Shown piece by piece: positions 54,961-64,000 of a DNA stretch of 64,000 nt. Within the stretch, counting starts at the first letter, position 1. Each line of letters opens with the position of its first letter. The notes beneath the pieces are model-generated. The model did no database searches and had not been told where the DNA came from. It saw only the letters and a program-made list of their open reading frames with translations. The translations under genes and the position numbers were made by a program. This DNA comes from Bacillota bacterium (GTDB taxonomy: Bacteria; Bacillota; Clostridia; TANB77; CAG-465): positions 10,465 through 74,464 of the forward strand of contig JAEYPQ010000026.1 of NCBI GenBank assembly GCA_023410645.1, in the 5' to 3' direction.

Positions 54961-55263
54961 ATGAGTGACAGTATGAAACTATTGATCGTATCTGATAATG
55001 TTAATCAGTTTAATTTAGAAGCGAAAATTTCTAAAAGGAATGAATTAAAAGAAGAGATTCTGGCCGAATCAAAAGATCTCACTGTAGATTTTAAGTATTA
55101 TTTAGATTTAAATGATTATTATTTAAAAAGACTCGGTATAATTAATCAGCCAATTGAACAGATTATGTTTGAATTGTTTATTTTGGAAAATTTGAAATCT
55201 GGAAATCTAAAAAATATTAACAATTTATTCGATAATTATGAGTTTTACGAAATGGTAGTATGA
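54961..55263 (+). CDS. Hypothetical protein, 100 aa
   Basis: Not recognised. Acidic, helical: KISKRNELKEEILAESKDLTVDFKYYLDLNDYYLKRLGI, MFELFILENLKSGNLKNINNLFDNYEF. TTAGGAGGAAATAAG before the ATG, consensus promoter, terminator; thus clearly expressed as a single gene. Confidence 0.65.
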   Translation: MSDSMKLLIVSDNVNQFNLEAKISKRNELKEEILAESKDLTVDFKYYLDLNDYYLKRLGIINQPIEQIMFELFILENLKSGNLKNINNLFDNYEFYEMVV

Positions 55264-55276
55264 TTTTATTGTTTTA

Positions 55277-55303
55277 AAAGATGAATGAAAATTCATCTTT
55301 TTT
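55277..55303 (+). terminator. Terminator
   Basis: AAAAGATGAAT, loop, ATTCATCTTTTTT. Confidence 0.9.
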
Positions 55304-55403
55304 GTGATTTTTACAAAATATTTGTTGAAAAACAAGAACATATATGATAAAATGTTATGCAGTTTAATGTTAAGATCTTACTAATTAGAAAGGAGGAACT
55401 TTT

Positions 55404-56405
55404 ATGTATGGGAATTATGATGGTGATTCTTCTGGATCTCCTTATGAAATAAAAGAATTCTATGATACTAAAAATGGTTTTATTGATTTAAGAAGAAGAC
55501 AAGAAGTATTAGATTTTAATGCAGAATTATTTCCAGCTAAAAGTAGAATTACTGATGATAGTATATTAACTGGAGCAACAATTGAAGTGTTACTTGATTT
55601 TCATGATGGACGTATAAGTAATTTGGCACCTAAAAGATATGAAGAAAAACATAAGGAATATTTTTATTTATACAATAAAAATGAAACTGATGTTGACTTC
55701 TTTCCAACAACATTCAGTAGAAATCTATCCAAAGTAGCAACTTCTTCTACAGGAAATGGTAAGAGTGCAGGAAATGGAAGTGCGATGCGGGTTGCCCCAA
55801 TAGCATTTTATATTACCCGAATGAATCAAATTGATAAAAGTAAGATTAATTTGTTAAATATTAATAAGAGTAATAAGATAAGTTCACTTATAACAGAACA
55901 AGCAAGATCTTCATGTTTATGGAGTCATAGTAATAGTTCTGCAATACTTTGGACTGAGGCACTTTCACTTGCTATTTACATTGCATTAACTGAACCAGAT
56001 AATCCAAAATCTAAAATAAAAAGAGAAGTAGAAAAATATACTGGATATAGTTTGGATATGGATTTTAATGAGTTACAAAGAAAAAATAGCTTTAGTTCAC
56101 TCGCTGAAAAGACAGTACCTCTTTCAATAATTGCTTATTTAAATTCAATTGACTTTGATGATGCGTTAAGGAAGGCTTTGTCACTTGGAGGCGATACAGA
56201 TACAATTGCTTGTATGGCTTGTGGCCTAGCAGAAGCTGAATATGGAATTCCTAATTATTTTAAGCATAAGGCTCAAAGTTATTTAGATGAACGTATATTA
56301 GCTAATACTGAAAGATTTTATAAAATTCTTAAACTAGATGAATTTTATAAAGCAAGAGAAAAATCAAAACCAAATAAAGTAAAAAAAGAAAAAATATTAA
56401 GGTAA
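55404..56405 (+). CDS. ADP-ribosylglycohydrolase family protein
   Basis: 333 residues, DraG/ARH-like fold. Motifs: GDSSGSPYE near the start (family usual GDxxGxPxE), TDDS (50-53) and GGDTDT (262-267), which bind the two Mg2+ ions, plus GNGSAMRVAP. It removes ADP-ribose from proteins or small molecules. No ADP-ribosyltransferase is adjacent. GGAGGA before the ATG. The very N-terminus (MYGNYDG) is shorter than usual, lacking the GAIxGDxxG strand in full. Confidence 0.9.
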   Translation: MYGNYDGDSSGSPYEIKEFYDTKNGFIDLRRRQEVLDFNAELFPAKSRITDDSILTGATIEVLLDFHDGRISNLAPKRYEEKHKEYFYLYNKNETDVDFFPTTFSRNLSKVATSSTGNGKSAGNGSAMRVAPIAFYITRMNQIDKSKINLLNINKSNKISSLITEQARSSCLWSHSNSSAILWTEALSLAIYIALTEPDNPKSKIKREVEKYTGYSLDMDFNELQRKNSFSSLAEKTVPLSIIAYLNSIDFDDALRKALSLGGDTDTIACMACGLAEAEYGIPNYFKHKAQSYLDERILANTERFYKILKLDEFYKAREKSKPNKVKKEKILR

Positions 56406-56443
56406 AAAAAAATCACGTTACGTTTTTTGTAACGTGATTTTTT
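56404..56443 (+). terminator. Terminator
   Basis: AAAAAATCACGTTACG and GTAACGTGATTTTTT: near perfect arms, T run. Confidence 0.93.
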
Positions 56444-56543
56444 GTATATATTAAATTTATAAAGATTTTATTGTAACTTAGTTTGAAAAATCTATCTAAA
56501 TAGTATATAATATGCATATATAATTAGAAAATTAGGAGAAAAA

Positions 56544-58517
56544 ATGAGCAAGAAAGTTATAATAGCAGAAAAACCAAGTGTTGCAAGAGAATTTGCAAAG
56601 GTATTAAATATAAATGGTACAAATAAAAATGGATATATAGAGTCAGACGAATATATTGTAACTTGGTGTGTAGGACATCTTGTAACAATGAGTTATCCAG
56701 AAAAATATGATGAGAAGTTAAGATTTTGGAATTTATCTACACTTCCATTTATACCGAGTGAATTCAAATATGAAGTAATAGATGGTATGTCTAAGCAATT
56801 TGAAATTGTAAGCAATATATTAAACAGAGAGGATGTAAGTCAAATTTATGTTTGCACTGACTCCGGTCGTGAAGGGGAATATATATATAGATTAGTTGAT
56901 AATATGTCTGGGAATCCAAGTAAAGAAAAAAGGCGTGTTTGGATTGATTCTCAGACAGAAGAAGCAATATTAAATGGAATTAAAGAAGCAAAACTGTTAT
57001 CTGAATATGATAGTTTATCTGATGCTGCATATTTAAGAGCAAAAGAAGATTATTTGATAGGTATTAACTTTTCAAGATTATTATCATTAGTATATGGAAA
57101 AAGTTTATCAAAAAAACTTGAAGAAGATAAAACTGTAATTTCAATAGGTAGAGTAATGACTTGTGTACTAGGAATGATTGTAAAAAGAGAAAGAGAAATA
57201 CGTGATTTTCAAAAAGTTAGTTTCTATAAAATACAAGCAAACTATGGTAATAAAGATGAAGGAAGTTTTATAGCAGAATGGAAAAGTACAGAAAGTTCAA
57301 AATATTTCAATTCTGCAATGTTATATAGTGAAAGTGGTTTTAAAAAGAAAGAAGATGCTGAAAAGTTTATTGAATATATAAATGAATTAAATAGTGATGC
57401 TACTATAAAAGAAATATCAAAAAAGACTCAAAAAGAAAATCCACCTTTATTATTCAATTTGGCAGAACTTCAAAATGAATGTACTAAAAAATTTAAAATA
57501 ACTCCAGATGATACACTTCAGGTAGTTCAAGCATTATATGAAAAAAAACTTGTTACTTATCCAAGGACTGATGCAAGAGTACTATCATCCGCAGTAGCAA
57601 AAGAAATCTCAAAGAATCTAAATGGACTTGCTAAGTCAAATATTACTGAAGATATAAAAAAGCATATAAATACAATGGCAAATGAAAAATATAAGACTGA
57701 CCTTTTAAAGACAAAATATGTTAATGATTCTAAGATAACAGATCACTATGCAATTATACCAACTGGTCAAGGATTTGAAAATTATTCTAAGTTAGAAGAA
57801 CTTCAAAAGAACATATATCATTTAATTGTAAGAAGATTTCTAAGTATATTTTTCCCACCAGCTGAGTATAATAAAATTTCTGTAACTATAAATTTTGAAA
57901 ATGAAGAGTTCTTTGCAAATGGTAAAGTTTGCATAAATCAGGGCTATTTAGAGGTTATTAAAAGTGATAATATAACTAGTATAAAAGAAGAAAAAAATGA
58001 AAATAATTCTGATGATAGTGAAGAAGAAAAGAATAATAATATTGAAATACTTGCAAGATTAAAGAAAGGTCAAAAGATAGAATTAATTAATTTAGGAATA
58101 AAAGAAGGAGAAACCTCTCCACCAAGTAGATACTCTTCTGGTTCTATGATACTTGCAATGGAAAATGCAGGGAAGCTTATTGAAGATGAAGAACTAAGAG
58201 AACAAATAAAAGGTAGTGGAATAGGTACAAGTGCAACAAGAGCAGAAATTATAAAAAAGTTAGAGAAAATAGGATATATTAACCTAAATTCAAAAACTCA
58301 AATTCTTACTCCATCCATAAAAGGTGAAGATATTTATGATATTGTGCTAAATTCAATACCAGACATGCTAAATCCAGATCTTACTGCTAGTTGGGAAAAA
58401 GGTTTAAATATGGTGGCAGAAAAAGAGATTCTAGCTGATGAATTTATGCAAAAATTAGAAGAATACATAAGAACTAAAGTTGTAAAATTTAAAAAAGCAA
58501 TAAATAGTATATATTAG
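56544..58517 (+). CDS. topB: DNA topoisomerase III
   Basis: 657 residues, type IA. Toprim KVIIAEKPSVAREFAKVL and CTDSGREGEYIYRLV, catalytic Tyr339 in LVTYPRTDAR, GIGTSATRAEIIKKL. It has no C-terminal zinc ribbon in contrast to TopA. Decatenates and resolves recombination intermediates. Acidic insert around residues 485-500 (EEKNENNSDDSEEEKNNN). TTAGGAG before the ATG. Confidence 0.96.
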   Translation: MSKKVIIAEKPSVAREFAKVLNINGTNKNGYIESDEYIVTWCVGHLVTMSYPEKYDEKLRFWNLSTLPFIPSEFKYEVIDGMSKQFEIVSNILNREDVSQIYVCTDSGREGEYIYRLVDNMSGNPSKEKRRVWIDSQTEEAILNGIKEAKLLSEYDSLSDAAYLRAKEDYLIGINFSRLLSLVYGKSLSKKLEEDKTVISIGRVMTCVLGMIVKREREIRDFQKVSFYKIQANYGNKDEGSFIAEWKSTESSKYFNSAMLYSESGFKKKEDAEKFIEYINELNSDATIKEISKKTQKENPPLLFNLAELQNECTKKFKITPDDTLQVVQALYEKKLVTYPRTDARVLSSAVAKEISKNLNGLAKSNITEDIKKHINTMANEKYKTDLLKTKYVNDSKITDHYAIIPTGQGFENYSKLEELQKNIYHLIVRRFLSIFFPPAEYNKISVTINFENEEFFANGKVCINQGYLEVIKSDNITSIKEEKNENNSDDSEEEKNNNIEILARLKKGQKIELINLGIKEGETSPPSRYSSGSMILAMENAGKLIEDEELREQIKGSGIGTSATRAEIIKKLEKIGYINLNSKTQILTPSIKGEDIYDIVLNSIPDMLNPDLTASWEKGLNMVAEKEILADEFMQKLEEYIRTKVVKFKKAINSIY

Positions 58518-58597
58518 TAGAATAAAAATCAAATAATTATATAAAGTACTTGAAAATTTTTATGTTTTAATTTACAATGTAAATGAGGTTGATATGA

Positions 58598-59035
58598 ATG
58601 ATAAATCAAATAAAAGAATTATTAATATTTTTAATAATTTCGTTAATTCTTGTAAGCTCTGTGTGTTTGTTTCCAGGAGTCATGATATATAATTTATTTC
58701 ATACAGATAATTTTAGTTCTTATTCTGATGATGAAATTACATCTGATTTTAATAACATTTTTACTAGTGATGTAGACAATAATGTTAAAAAAAGTATGAC
58801 AAACTTATTAACTAATAATCAGGAAAGAAATGATCAAAAATTGGAAAATGCATTAAGTATATCAGTGTATTATTCAATTTTGCTAAGTTTCATTTATATT
58901 TTGGTTGGTATTTTTTGTTATAAAAAATATGGTGATAAAAAGCTTTATTTAGCACAATCATTTATATTTAGTGGTATATTACTTATTTGTATAATTCTAG
59001 GAGTATCTAGATTTATATTTTTAAATTATATTTAG
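58598..59035 (+). CDS. Small membrane protein, unknown
   Basis: 145 residues, with membrane segments at about 7-30, 88-106 and 120-142 and a Ser/Asp/Asn-rich exported loop (32-85). Not recognised. GAGGTTGATATGA precedes ATG 58598. Lies 21 bp before the next exported protein, so probably cotranscribed. Confidence 0.6.
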   Translation: MINQIKELLIFLIISLILVSSVCLFPGVMIYNLFHTDNFSSYSDDEITSDFNNIFTSDVDNNVKKSMTNLLTNNQERNDQKLENALSISVYYSILLSFIYILVGIFCYKKYGDKKLYLAQSFIFSGILLICIILGVSRFIFLNYI

Positions 59036-59056
59036 TTTATAGGAGGATAATAAAAT

Positions 59057-59554
59057 ATGGAAAAACAAAGAAGATTAGTCGCAATTATAATAATAGCGAT
59101 TGCAGTTGTTATAATATTTGCTATTGCTATTAGTGCTTTAAATAAAAATAATAACAATAACAATAATAACCAAAATAATGAAAATCAAAATGAGGTTGAT
59201 ATTTATGGACCTGTAAATTATAAAGTGGAAGAGGGAAAGAAAATAAATACAAGTGAAAGCATTTCAAAAGAAAAAGTAGTTGATGGTGTTAAAATAGAAA
59301 AAACACAGCTTGTTTATGAAAATGGAAGATTAAAACTTACTTCACAAGTTACAAATAATGATGTAGAAAGAAATAATTTACGTTTTAGAGTAAGTTTCAT
59401 TGCAAATGATGGAACTGTTATGGCTGAATCAGTTGGTTTTATAGGACAAATAGATAGAAATGAAGTTAAGTACATTGATTCTGATATAACTATAGATGTA
59501 TCTAATGCAAAAGATATAAGATATGAAATTGTACCAGAAAATGAACCATTATAG
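59057..59554 (+). CDS. Membrane-anchored protein with FxLYD-like domain
   Basis: 165 residues: anchor at about 7-28, an Asn-rich linker (KNNNNNNNNQNNENQNE), then a beta-sandwich-like domain with QLVYENGRLKLTSQVTNNDVERNNLRFRVSFIANDGTVMAESVGFIGQIDRNEVKYIDSDI, which matches the general FxLYD/DUF3426-like pattern. Role unknown. AGGAGGATAATAAAAT before the ATG; terminator follows. Confidence 0.65.
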   Translation: MEKQRRLVAIIIIAIAVVIIFAIAISALNKNNNNNNNNQNNENQNEVDIYGPVNYKVEEGKKINTSESISKEKVVDGVKIEKTQLVYENGRLKLTSQVTNNDVERNNLRFRVSFIANDGTVMAESVGFIGQIDRNEVKYIDSDITIDVSNAKDIRYEIVPENEPL

Positions 59555-59570
59555 GATTATATAAATCTAT

Positions 59571-59622
59571 AAATGTATATCCATGTAGTAATATTAAAAA
59601 TGAATACTACATGGACATTTTT
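59571..59622 (+). terminator. Terminator
   Basis: AAATGT...TCCATGTAGTA and TACTACATGGACATTTTTA. Confidence 0.88.
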
Positions 59623-59721
59623 ATATTCAAAAACAAATGTTAAAAATAAATCAAAAAATGTTGAAAAAAGTTTCTGTATATGATATATAAATATAAGTAA
59701 GGAAAAAAGAGGTTTGAAATT

Positions 59722-59817
59722 ATGGAAACTAAAGGACATACAAATGCGATAACACTACACACACACACACACACACACAAGTACACTTTTAAAAACATGC
59801 GTAAGCTTAAAAAATAG
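59722..59817 (+). CDS. Possible leader peptide with Thr-His repeat, 31 aa
   Basis: METKGHTNAITLHTHTHTHK then YTFKNMRKLKK; AAGAGG lies nine bases before the ATG. The His-Thr run is encoded by the (AC)11 repeat. Not a known family; could be a leader peptide or accidental. Confidence 0.35.
   Translation: METKGHTNAITLHTHTHTHKYTFKNMRKLKK
59757..59779 (+). repeat. (AC)11 dinucleotide microsatellite
   Basis: Eleven uninterrupted AC units plus one A. The only simple dinucleotide tract of this length noticed in the window. Confidence 0.95.
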
Positions 59818-59946
59818 GAAATTAAGGAGCAAATCTGCCTTTATACAATATATATTTTGAATAAAAAATAAATCTAAGTTAAAAGTCGAATATGCTTTAA
59901 CTTAGGTCTGTTTGCGTGTATTAATATTTTGAAGGAGTATATGGAA

Positions 59947-62900
59947 ATGAAAAATAAATCAAATGTAAAAAGTGAAGGTATATCATTAATCGTATTAGTA
60001 ATAACAATAGTAATATTAATAATATTAGTAACTGCAGTAATAATAGGACTATCAAGAAATAATCCAAGAGATAGTGCTGTAAAAGCAAAGTTCATGGCCA
60101 ACTTCACAAATGTAGAAGAAGGTGTTGGAATATATGCAATGAGTAAGTTATCTGCAGAAAATACAAGTTATGAACTACCACTTTCAGATAAAGTAACACT
60201 CGCAGAAAAACAAACAATAAAAGATGAAGTACCAACACTAAAAGCAAAAGTCGAGGAACTATCAGGAGAGAGTATAGATAATGTGGACTTGTATCATATA
60301 GATCCAACATTAATAGGAGCAGAGAATCTATATAGTCAAAAAATAAAAGGATACTTAATAGATATAAAAACAAGACAGATATATGATTATAGTGGAGAAT
60401 ATTTTGAAAGTGCAAGATGGCATACACTCGATGCAGGAGTGGGGGATATAGCAAAAGAGCCAGAGACAGATGAGATATGGGATGGCTGGATAAAATTAAC
60501 GCTATACTATCCATCAAACTCAACAGAGAGAATGTGGAGATTATCAAGTGAAGGAGAAACAAGAACAGATACAACACTCACATGGGAAAACTACACAGGA
60601 CCAATAACAATACCACTATCAAGAGTAGAAGATGTATGGATAAAATATGTAATAAATGGAACAACAGTGATAATACCACCAGCAGGGACAGCATTAGTAG
60701 ATATAGAACCAAACACAAGGGAAAAGAATGTAAATAGTGTAAAGGTAAATATAACATATGATAGTGAGGCAACAGTAAAAGAGTATAAAGTAGGAGATAG
60801 TGGCTGGATGCCATATACAGGGGAGTTTGAAGTAACAGAGAATTGTTTAATAGAAGCAAGAGTAGTAAAACCAGATAATGTAGTAGATTCAAATGGAAGC
60901 GTAATCCAACAAAGAAATATACAAAACTCAGATGCATACTATGTAGGAAATATAAAGGAGAGTAGACCAGCGGACACTAGTTTACAGGCACCAAGAATAC
61001 AAAGATTAGATACAACGGAAGAAAATGAAGTAGCAAAAGTAAGAGTAACATATCCAGATGTAGCAGTAAGGAAAGTATATAGAATAAATTATGGAGTAGA
61101 AGAAAATTATACAGAAGACATATCAATAAGTACATATGGAACAAATGTAATAGCATATTATTATGATGCAAATGGAAATAGATCACCAAATGCAAGAATA
61201 ACAATAAATGAAGAAGTAAGTGTACCAGAGTATGACGATTTAGTAGCACCAAAAATACATAATGATGGTCCAAGGGATGGAAGTGAGATAACATCATTAA
61301 GAGTAACATATCCAGATGTAGCAGTAAGAAAGGTATATACAGTAAATAATGGAGCAGAAATAGATTATACAGGTATAATACCAGTAACAGCATATAGGAC
61401 AAGAGTAAAAGCATATTATTACGCAGAAGATGGAAGAAGATCAGCATATGATAGTATATATATAAATAGTACAGGAGGAACAGATGGACCACCACCTCCA
61501 ACATATGTAACGCCAGTAGAACCAACGATAGCATTATCACCAACAACAGTAACAACAAGTGTAGAAGTAAGTGTAAATGCACCAGCAGAAGCAGATAGAG
61601 TATATATAAAAATAGGAGATGGGGCATATCGAAGATATACAAATCCAGTAACACTAACAACAAATACAACAGTAAGAGCGTACTATATAACATATGATGG
61701 AAAAAGATCGTACACAGCAACAAAAAGGATAAATAATATACGTATGACAAGTGGATCAGGAGAAATATTACCATATGTGGGAATAGACATAATTCCAACG
61801 ACAAATGGTATAGTAAATAGTGTAAAAGTAAAAATAAACTCAGCAGATGCAGATAGTGTAGAATATAGTTATGATAATATAGTATTTACAGCATATACAG
61901 GAGAGTTTGAAGTAACAAGAAATTGTACAATATATGCAAGAGGAACAAATGCAAATGGAGTAGGTAGGGATCAAGAAAATATAACAAACATAGGCACAAC
62001 ACCACCAACAGCAGTAACAAGACTAGCAGTAAACATATCAGCAAATCCAGAGCCATCAGTAACAACAGTACTAACAGATAGAGTAAGAATATCAATAGAG
62101 TATGATTCAAGAGCAACAGAAAAGTATTACAAGATAGGAGAAAATGGAGTACTAATACCATATACAGGAGAATTTGAATTAACAAATAATACAACAGTAT
62201 ATGCATATGCAATATCATCAAATGGAAATGGAACAGATAGTAAGATAATAGATAATATAGTAAATGGAATATCAGATCCAGTAATAACAAGTAATCCATC
62301 AAATGGAATACAATCAAGTAAAGATAGAATAAAGATAGAGTATGATAGGAACGCAATAATAAAACAATACAAAATAGGAAATGGAAGTTTAAGAGATTAT
62401 AACGGAGAATTTGATATAGAAGAAAACTGTGTAATATATGCATATAGTGTAAACGCAAGAGGTGAGACATCAAGTGCAATGTATACAGTAACAAATATAC
62501 CAGCGCCACCAACAGTAGTAACAATAGATTATGGTAAGTATTTCTTGTTAAAACTAAATTATCCACCAGAATCAGTAACAAGAGAATACAAGTGGAAAGA
62601 GTCTGGAACATGGAAAACATATAAAGAAGAAGGAATACTACTAATAAAACCAGAATATAAGGATGAATTCTTGAATGCAAGTGGAAATTTAATAGTAAAG
62701 ATAAAAGATGAAAATGGAGAAGAAAAAACATTTACAGGAGATTATTATTTACTAGATGTGGGACCAAGTGAGATAAATGAGAATATCTTTATGAGATGGG
62801 ATAGAGTAACACCAAGTGCACCGCAGATAATACTAAGTACAGAAGAGCCAGCAAGAGAGGTAAATGCAACAATAATATATGATCCATCATTAGTAGTAAA

Positions 62901-64000
62901 ACAATATAAAGTAGTAAATCCAGATGGAAGCATAAAACAAGATTGGACAGATTATACAGGTTCAATAAGAGTAACAGCAAATAATACAATAATCTATGCA
63001 AAAGGTCAAGATGATGCAGAGGTATGGTCAGCCCAAGCAGTAAAGAAGATAATAAATATAGATGAGACATCACCAGAGATACATTTAACAGCAGATTTAG
63101 AAAAGATAGGACAAAATGTACAAGTAAAAGTAAGTGTAACAGATGATGTAAGAGTATCAAAAGTAAAGTGGGCAGTAGGAATACAAGGAGAAAGTTATTT
63201 TGCAACAGGTGGAACAGAGATAAATAACAATAGTGTAGTAAAGATAACACAAAATGGATATTATACATTCTATGCAGAAGATGGAGTAGGAAACAAGCAA
63301 GTATATACATTAAATATAGAAAACATAGATTTAACACCACCTGAAATAGATATACAAGTGAGTCCAGAAACAACAGTAGGTACATCAGTTCAAATAACAA
63401 TAAATTACGGAGATAGTACAACAAAACAATATAAAATAGGTGAAAGTAATAATACATGGACAAATTATACAGCACCAATAACACTAACATCAAATACAGT
63501 ACTAGCAAATAACTGGAAGAATGCAGATGGAACAGTAACAATCTATGCAAAAGGAAAAGATGCAGTAGGAAATGAGAAAAATGAGACAAAGAAAATCTTA
63601 AACCTAGATTTAGATATACCAAAAACACCGGTAATAAATTCGAATGCAGGATATCCAATATTAACATCATATGGAGTAACATTTGATGCAAAGACAACAA
63701 TAACATATGATACAAGAACAGATATAGATAATTACTATAGTATAGATAATGGAACTACATGGCAAAGATATATAGGAAGTTTTGATTATCCAGCAGGAAC
63801 AATAATAGCAAGAAGTGTTAAGAAAGATACAGGACTTGAAGTATCAATTAGTAAGACTGTGGCAATGCCTTCTGATGCGTTAAAAAGTAAAGCATATGAT
63901 GGAGATGATAGTACATATATAACAAATGTAACAAATCAATATATTCAAGTAGATAATAGCATGCAAGGTAAAAAAATACGAGTAAAAGTTCAACTTGCAA
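59947..64000 (+). CDS. Giant repeat-rich surface protein with pilin-like N-terminus, 3' end outside window
   Basis: One open frame from ATG 59947 (AAGGAG at ideal distance; ATG 59941 is closer) to the window end, over 1350 codons. N-terminus: SEGISLIVLVITIVILIILVTAVI, like the 1083-aa protein at 42.5 kb, with NNPRDSAVKAKF following (there NNPIDSARKAKF); again no Glu at position 5. Most of the rest is a chain of about 80-90-residue modules with the pattern (I/V)xIxYDxxAxxKxYKIGxxGxxxxYTGEFExTxNxxIYA, resembling chitobiase C-terminal (CHB_HEX_C) repeats, and some Ig-like ones (DVRVSKVKWAVG, YTFYAEDGVGN). A 41-bp segment is repeated with two changes 258 bp apart (61040, 61298). Near the end DALKSKAYDGDDSTYI suggests a discoidin-like domain. 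Probably a surface adhesin or stalk. Confidence 0.8.
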   Translation, partial: MKNKSNVKSEGISLIVLVITIVILIILVTAVIIGLSRNNPRDSAVKAKFMANFTNVEEGVGIYAMSKLSAENTSYELPLSDKVTLAEKQTIKDEVPTLKAKVEELSGESIDNVDLYHIDPTLIGAENLYSQKIKGYLIDIKTRQIYDYSGEYFESARWHTLDAGVGDIAKEPETDEIWDGWIKLTLYYPSNSTERMWRLSSEGETRTDTTLTWENYTGPITIPLSRVEDVWIKYVINGTTVIIPPAGTALVDIEPNTREKNVNSVKVNITYDSEATVKEYKVGDSGWMPYTGEFEVTENCLIEARVVKPDNVVDSNGSVIQQRNIQNSDAYYVGNIKESRPADTSLQAPRIQRLDTTEENEVAKVRVTYPDVAVRKVYRINYGVEENYTEDISISTYGTNVIAYYYDANGNRSPNARITINEEVSVPEYDDLVAPKIHNDGPRDGSEITSLRVTYPDVAVRKVYTVNNGAEIDYTGIIPVTAYRTRVKAYYYAEDGRRSAYDSIYINSTGGTDGPPPPTYVTPVEPTIALSPTTVTTSVEVSVNAPAEADRVYIKIGDGAYRRYTNPVTLTTNTTVRAYYITYDGKRSYTATKRINNIRMTSGSGEILPYVGIDIIPTTNGIVNSVKVKINSADADSVEYSYDNIVFTAYTGEFEVTRNCTIYARGTNANGVGRDQENITNIGTTPPTAVTRLAVNISANPEPSVTTVLTDRVRISIEYDSRATEKYYKIGENGVLIPYTGEFELTNNTTVYAYAISSNGNGTDSKIIDNIVNGISDPVITSNPSNGIQSSKDRIKIEYDRNAIIKQYKIGNGSLRDYNGEFDIEENCVIYAYSVNARGETSSAMYTVTNIPAPPTVVTIDYGKYFLLKLNYPPESVTREYKWKESGTWKTYKEEGILLIKPEYKDEFLNASGNLIVKIKDENGEEKTFTGDYYLLDVGPSEINENIFMRWDRVTPSAPQIILSTEEPAREVNATIIYDPSLVVKQYKVVNPDGSIKQDWTDYTGSIRVTANNTIIYAKGQDDAEVWSAQAVKKIINIDETSPEIHLTADLEKIGQNVQVKVSVTDDVRVSKVKWAVGIQGESYFATGGTEINNNSVVKITQNGYYTFYAEDGVGNKQVYTLNIENIDLTPPEIDIQVSPETTVGTSVQITINYGDSTTKQYKIGESNNTWTNYTAPITLTSNTVLANNWKNADGTVTIYAKGKDAVGNEKNETKKILNLDLDIPKTPVINSNAGYPILTSYGVTFDAKTTITYDTRTDIDNYYSIDNGTTWQRYIGSFDYPAGTIIARSVKKDTGLEVSISKTVAMPSDALKSKAYDGDDSTYITNVTNQYIQVDNSMQGKKIRVKVQLA
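61040..61338 (+). repeat. Internal module duplication in the giant gene
   Basis: Segments at 61040-61080 and 61298-61338 are 39/41 identical (protein VRVTYPDVAVRKVY), spaced 258 bp = 86 codons, one module. Confidence 0.8.

Larger units (their letters stand above)
59661..59940 (+). promoter_or_regulatory. Promoter and long leader of the giant surface protein
   Basis: TTGAAA (59661-59666), 17 bp, TATATA (59684-59689, extended by TGA). The leader has a 31-codon frame with a (AC)11 tract, then a hairpin CTAAGTTAAA / TTTAACTTAG (59874-59905) without T tract, and the AAGGAG site of the big gene. About 250 nt between promoter and start; room for regulation. Confidence 0.6.

Noticed and set aside
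61043..61330. Tandem repeat as possible transposon ends
   Set aside because: The repeat is in frame, 86 codons apart, and encodes the same protein module, so it is a domain duplication.
60104..63715. Several long Leu-rich open frames (150-300 codons) on the minus strand
   Set aside because: They lie opposite the giant surface gene, are low-complexity Leu/His strings, lack ribosome sites and follow from the A-ending codons of the plus-strand gene.

Overview
The window is AT-rich (roughly 70-75% A+T by eye), uses the standard code with strong GGAGG-type ribosome binding sites, and carries consensus TTGACA/TATAAT promoters, a CIRCE operator, an SOS box in front of recA, and a set of endospore genes (spoVAC-spoVAD-spoVAE, CotF-like coat proteins, spoIIP, bofA, sleB-ypeB, a Spo0A-like regulator). 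This points to the chromosome of a low-GC, spore-forming Clostridia-type Firmicute, probably an anaerobe (formate-THF ligase). No rRNA, tRNA, CRISPR array, integrase or complete IS element was found.

Layout. 0-6 kb: the 5' part of fhs (minus), a short-chain dehydrogenase, a two-gene ABC exporter, a YgjV-like membrane protein, a CMD-family protein and a CPBP protease. 6-14 kb: an accessory stretch of mostly single-gene units with unrelated functions (unknown protein with a structured leader, ClbS/DfsB-like protein, membrane protein + XRE repressor with twin operators, HAD phosphatase, DUF2200, mini-metalloprotease, frameshifted nucleoside deoxyribosyltransferase-like gene, AbiU2-type HEPN protein, and a DUF6338 module with two tiny partner genes). 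Related degenerate intergenic repeats lie between several of these units. The stretch ends at the 3' end of rpsI. 14-23 kb: rplM-rpsI with an L13-type leader, an HD/degenerate-EAL regulator, recA-recX-deoD-scpA, and CIRCE-controlled groES-groEL. 23-32 kb: Spo0A-like regulator, secreted matrixin protease, an uncharacterised three-gene membrane operon containing two paralogues, mini-RNase III, coat genes, spoVAC-AD-AE, a DivIVA-like protein and spoIIP. 32-42 kb: topA, a compact frr-cdsA-rseP cluster, an aldose-epimerase-like gene, bofA, sleB-ypeB, corA and a rubredoxin-like zinc ribbon. 42-64 kb: a 1083-aa pilin-like/Ig-like/glycine-rich surface protein, a DUF6873 gene with pcrA, a phage-type gene, a possible small minus-strand transcript, an aluminium-resistance-type PLP enzyme with a flavoprotein, an HtrA protease, an ADP-ribosylglycohydrolase, topB, two small exported proteins and finally a giant (>1350 aa) repeat-rich surface protein that runs off the window. 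A (AC)11 microsatellite sits in the leader of that last gene.

Most promising for novelty: (1) the family of homologous intergenic segments framing single-gene units between 8.2 and 14.1 kb; (2) the DUF6338 module with a leader peptide, hairpin and perfect palindrome; (3) the (AC)11 tract in a translated leader upstream of the giant surface protein; (4) twin AATGTAAA-N6-TTTACATT operators; (5) a terminator that overlaps a promoter at 45.75 kb; (6) a probable unannotated small transcript at 49.26-49.46 kb.
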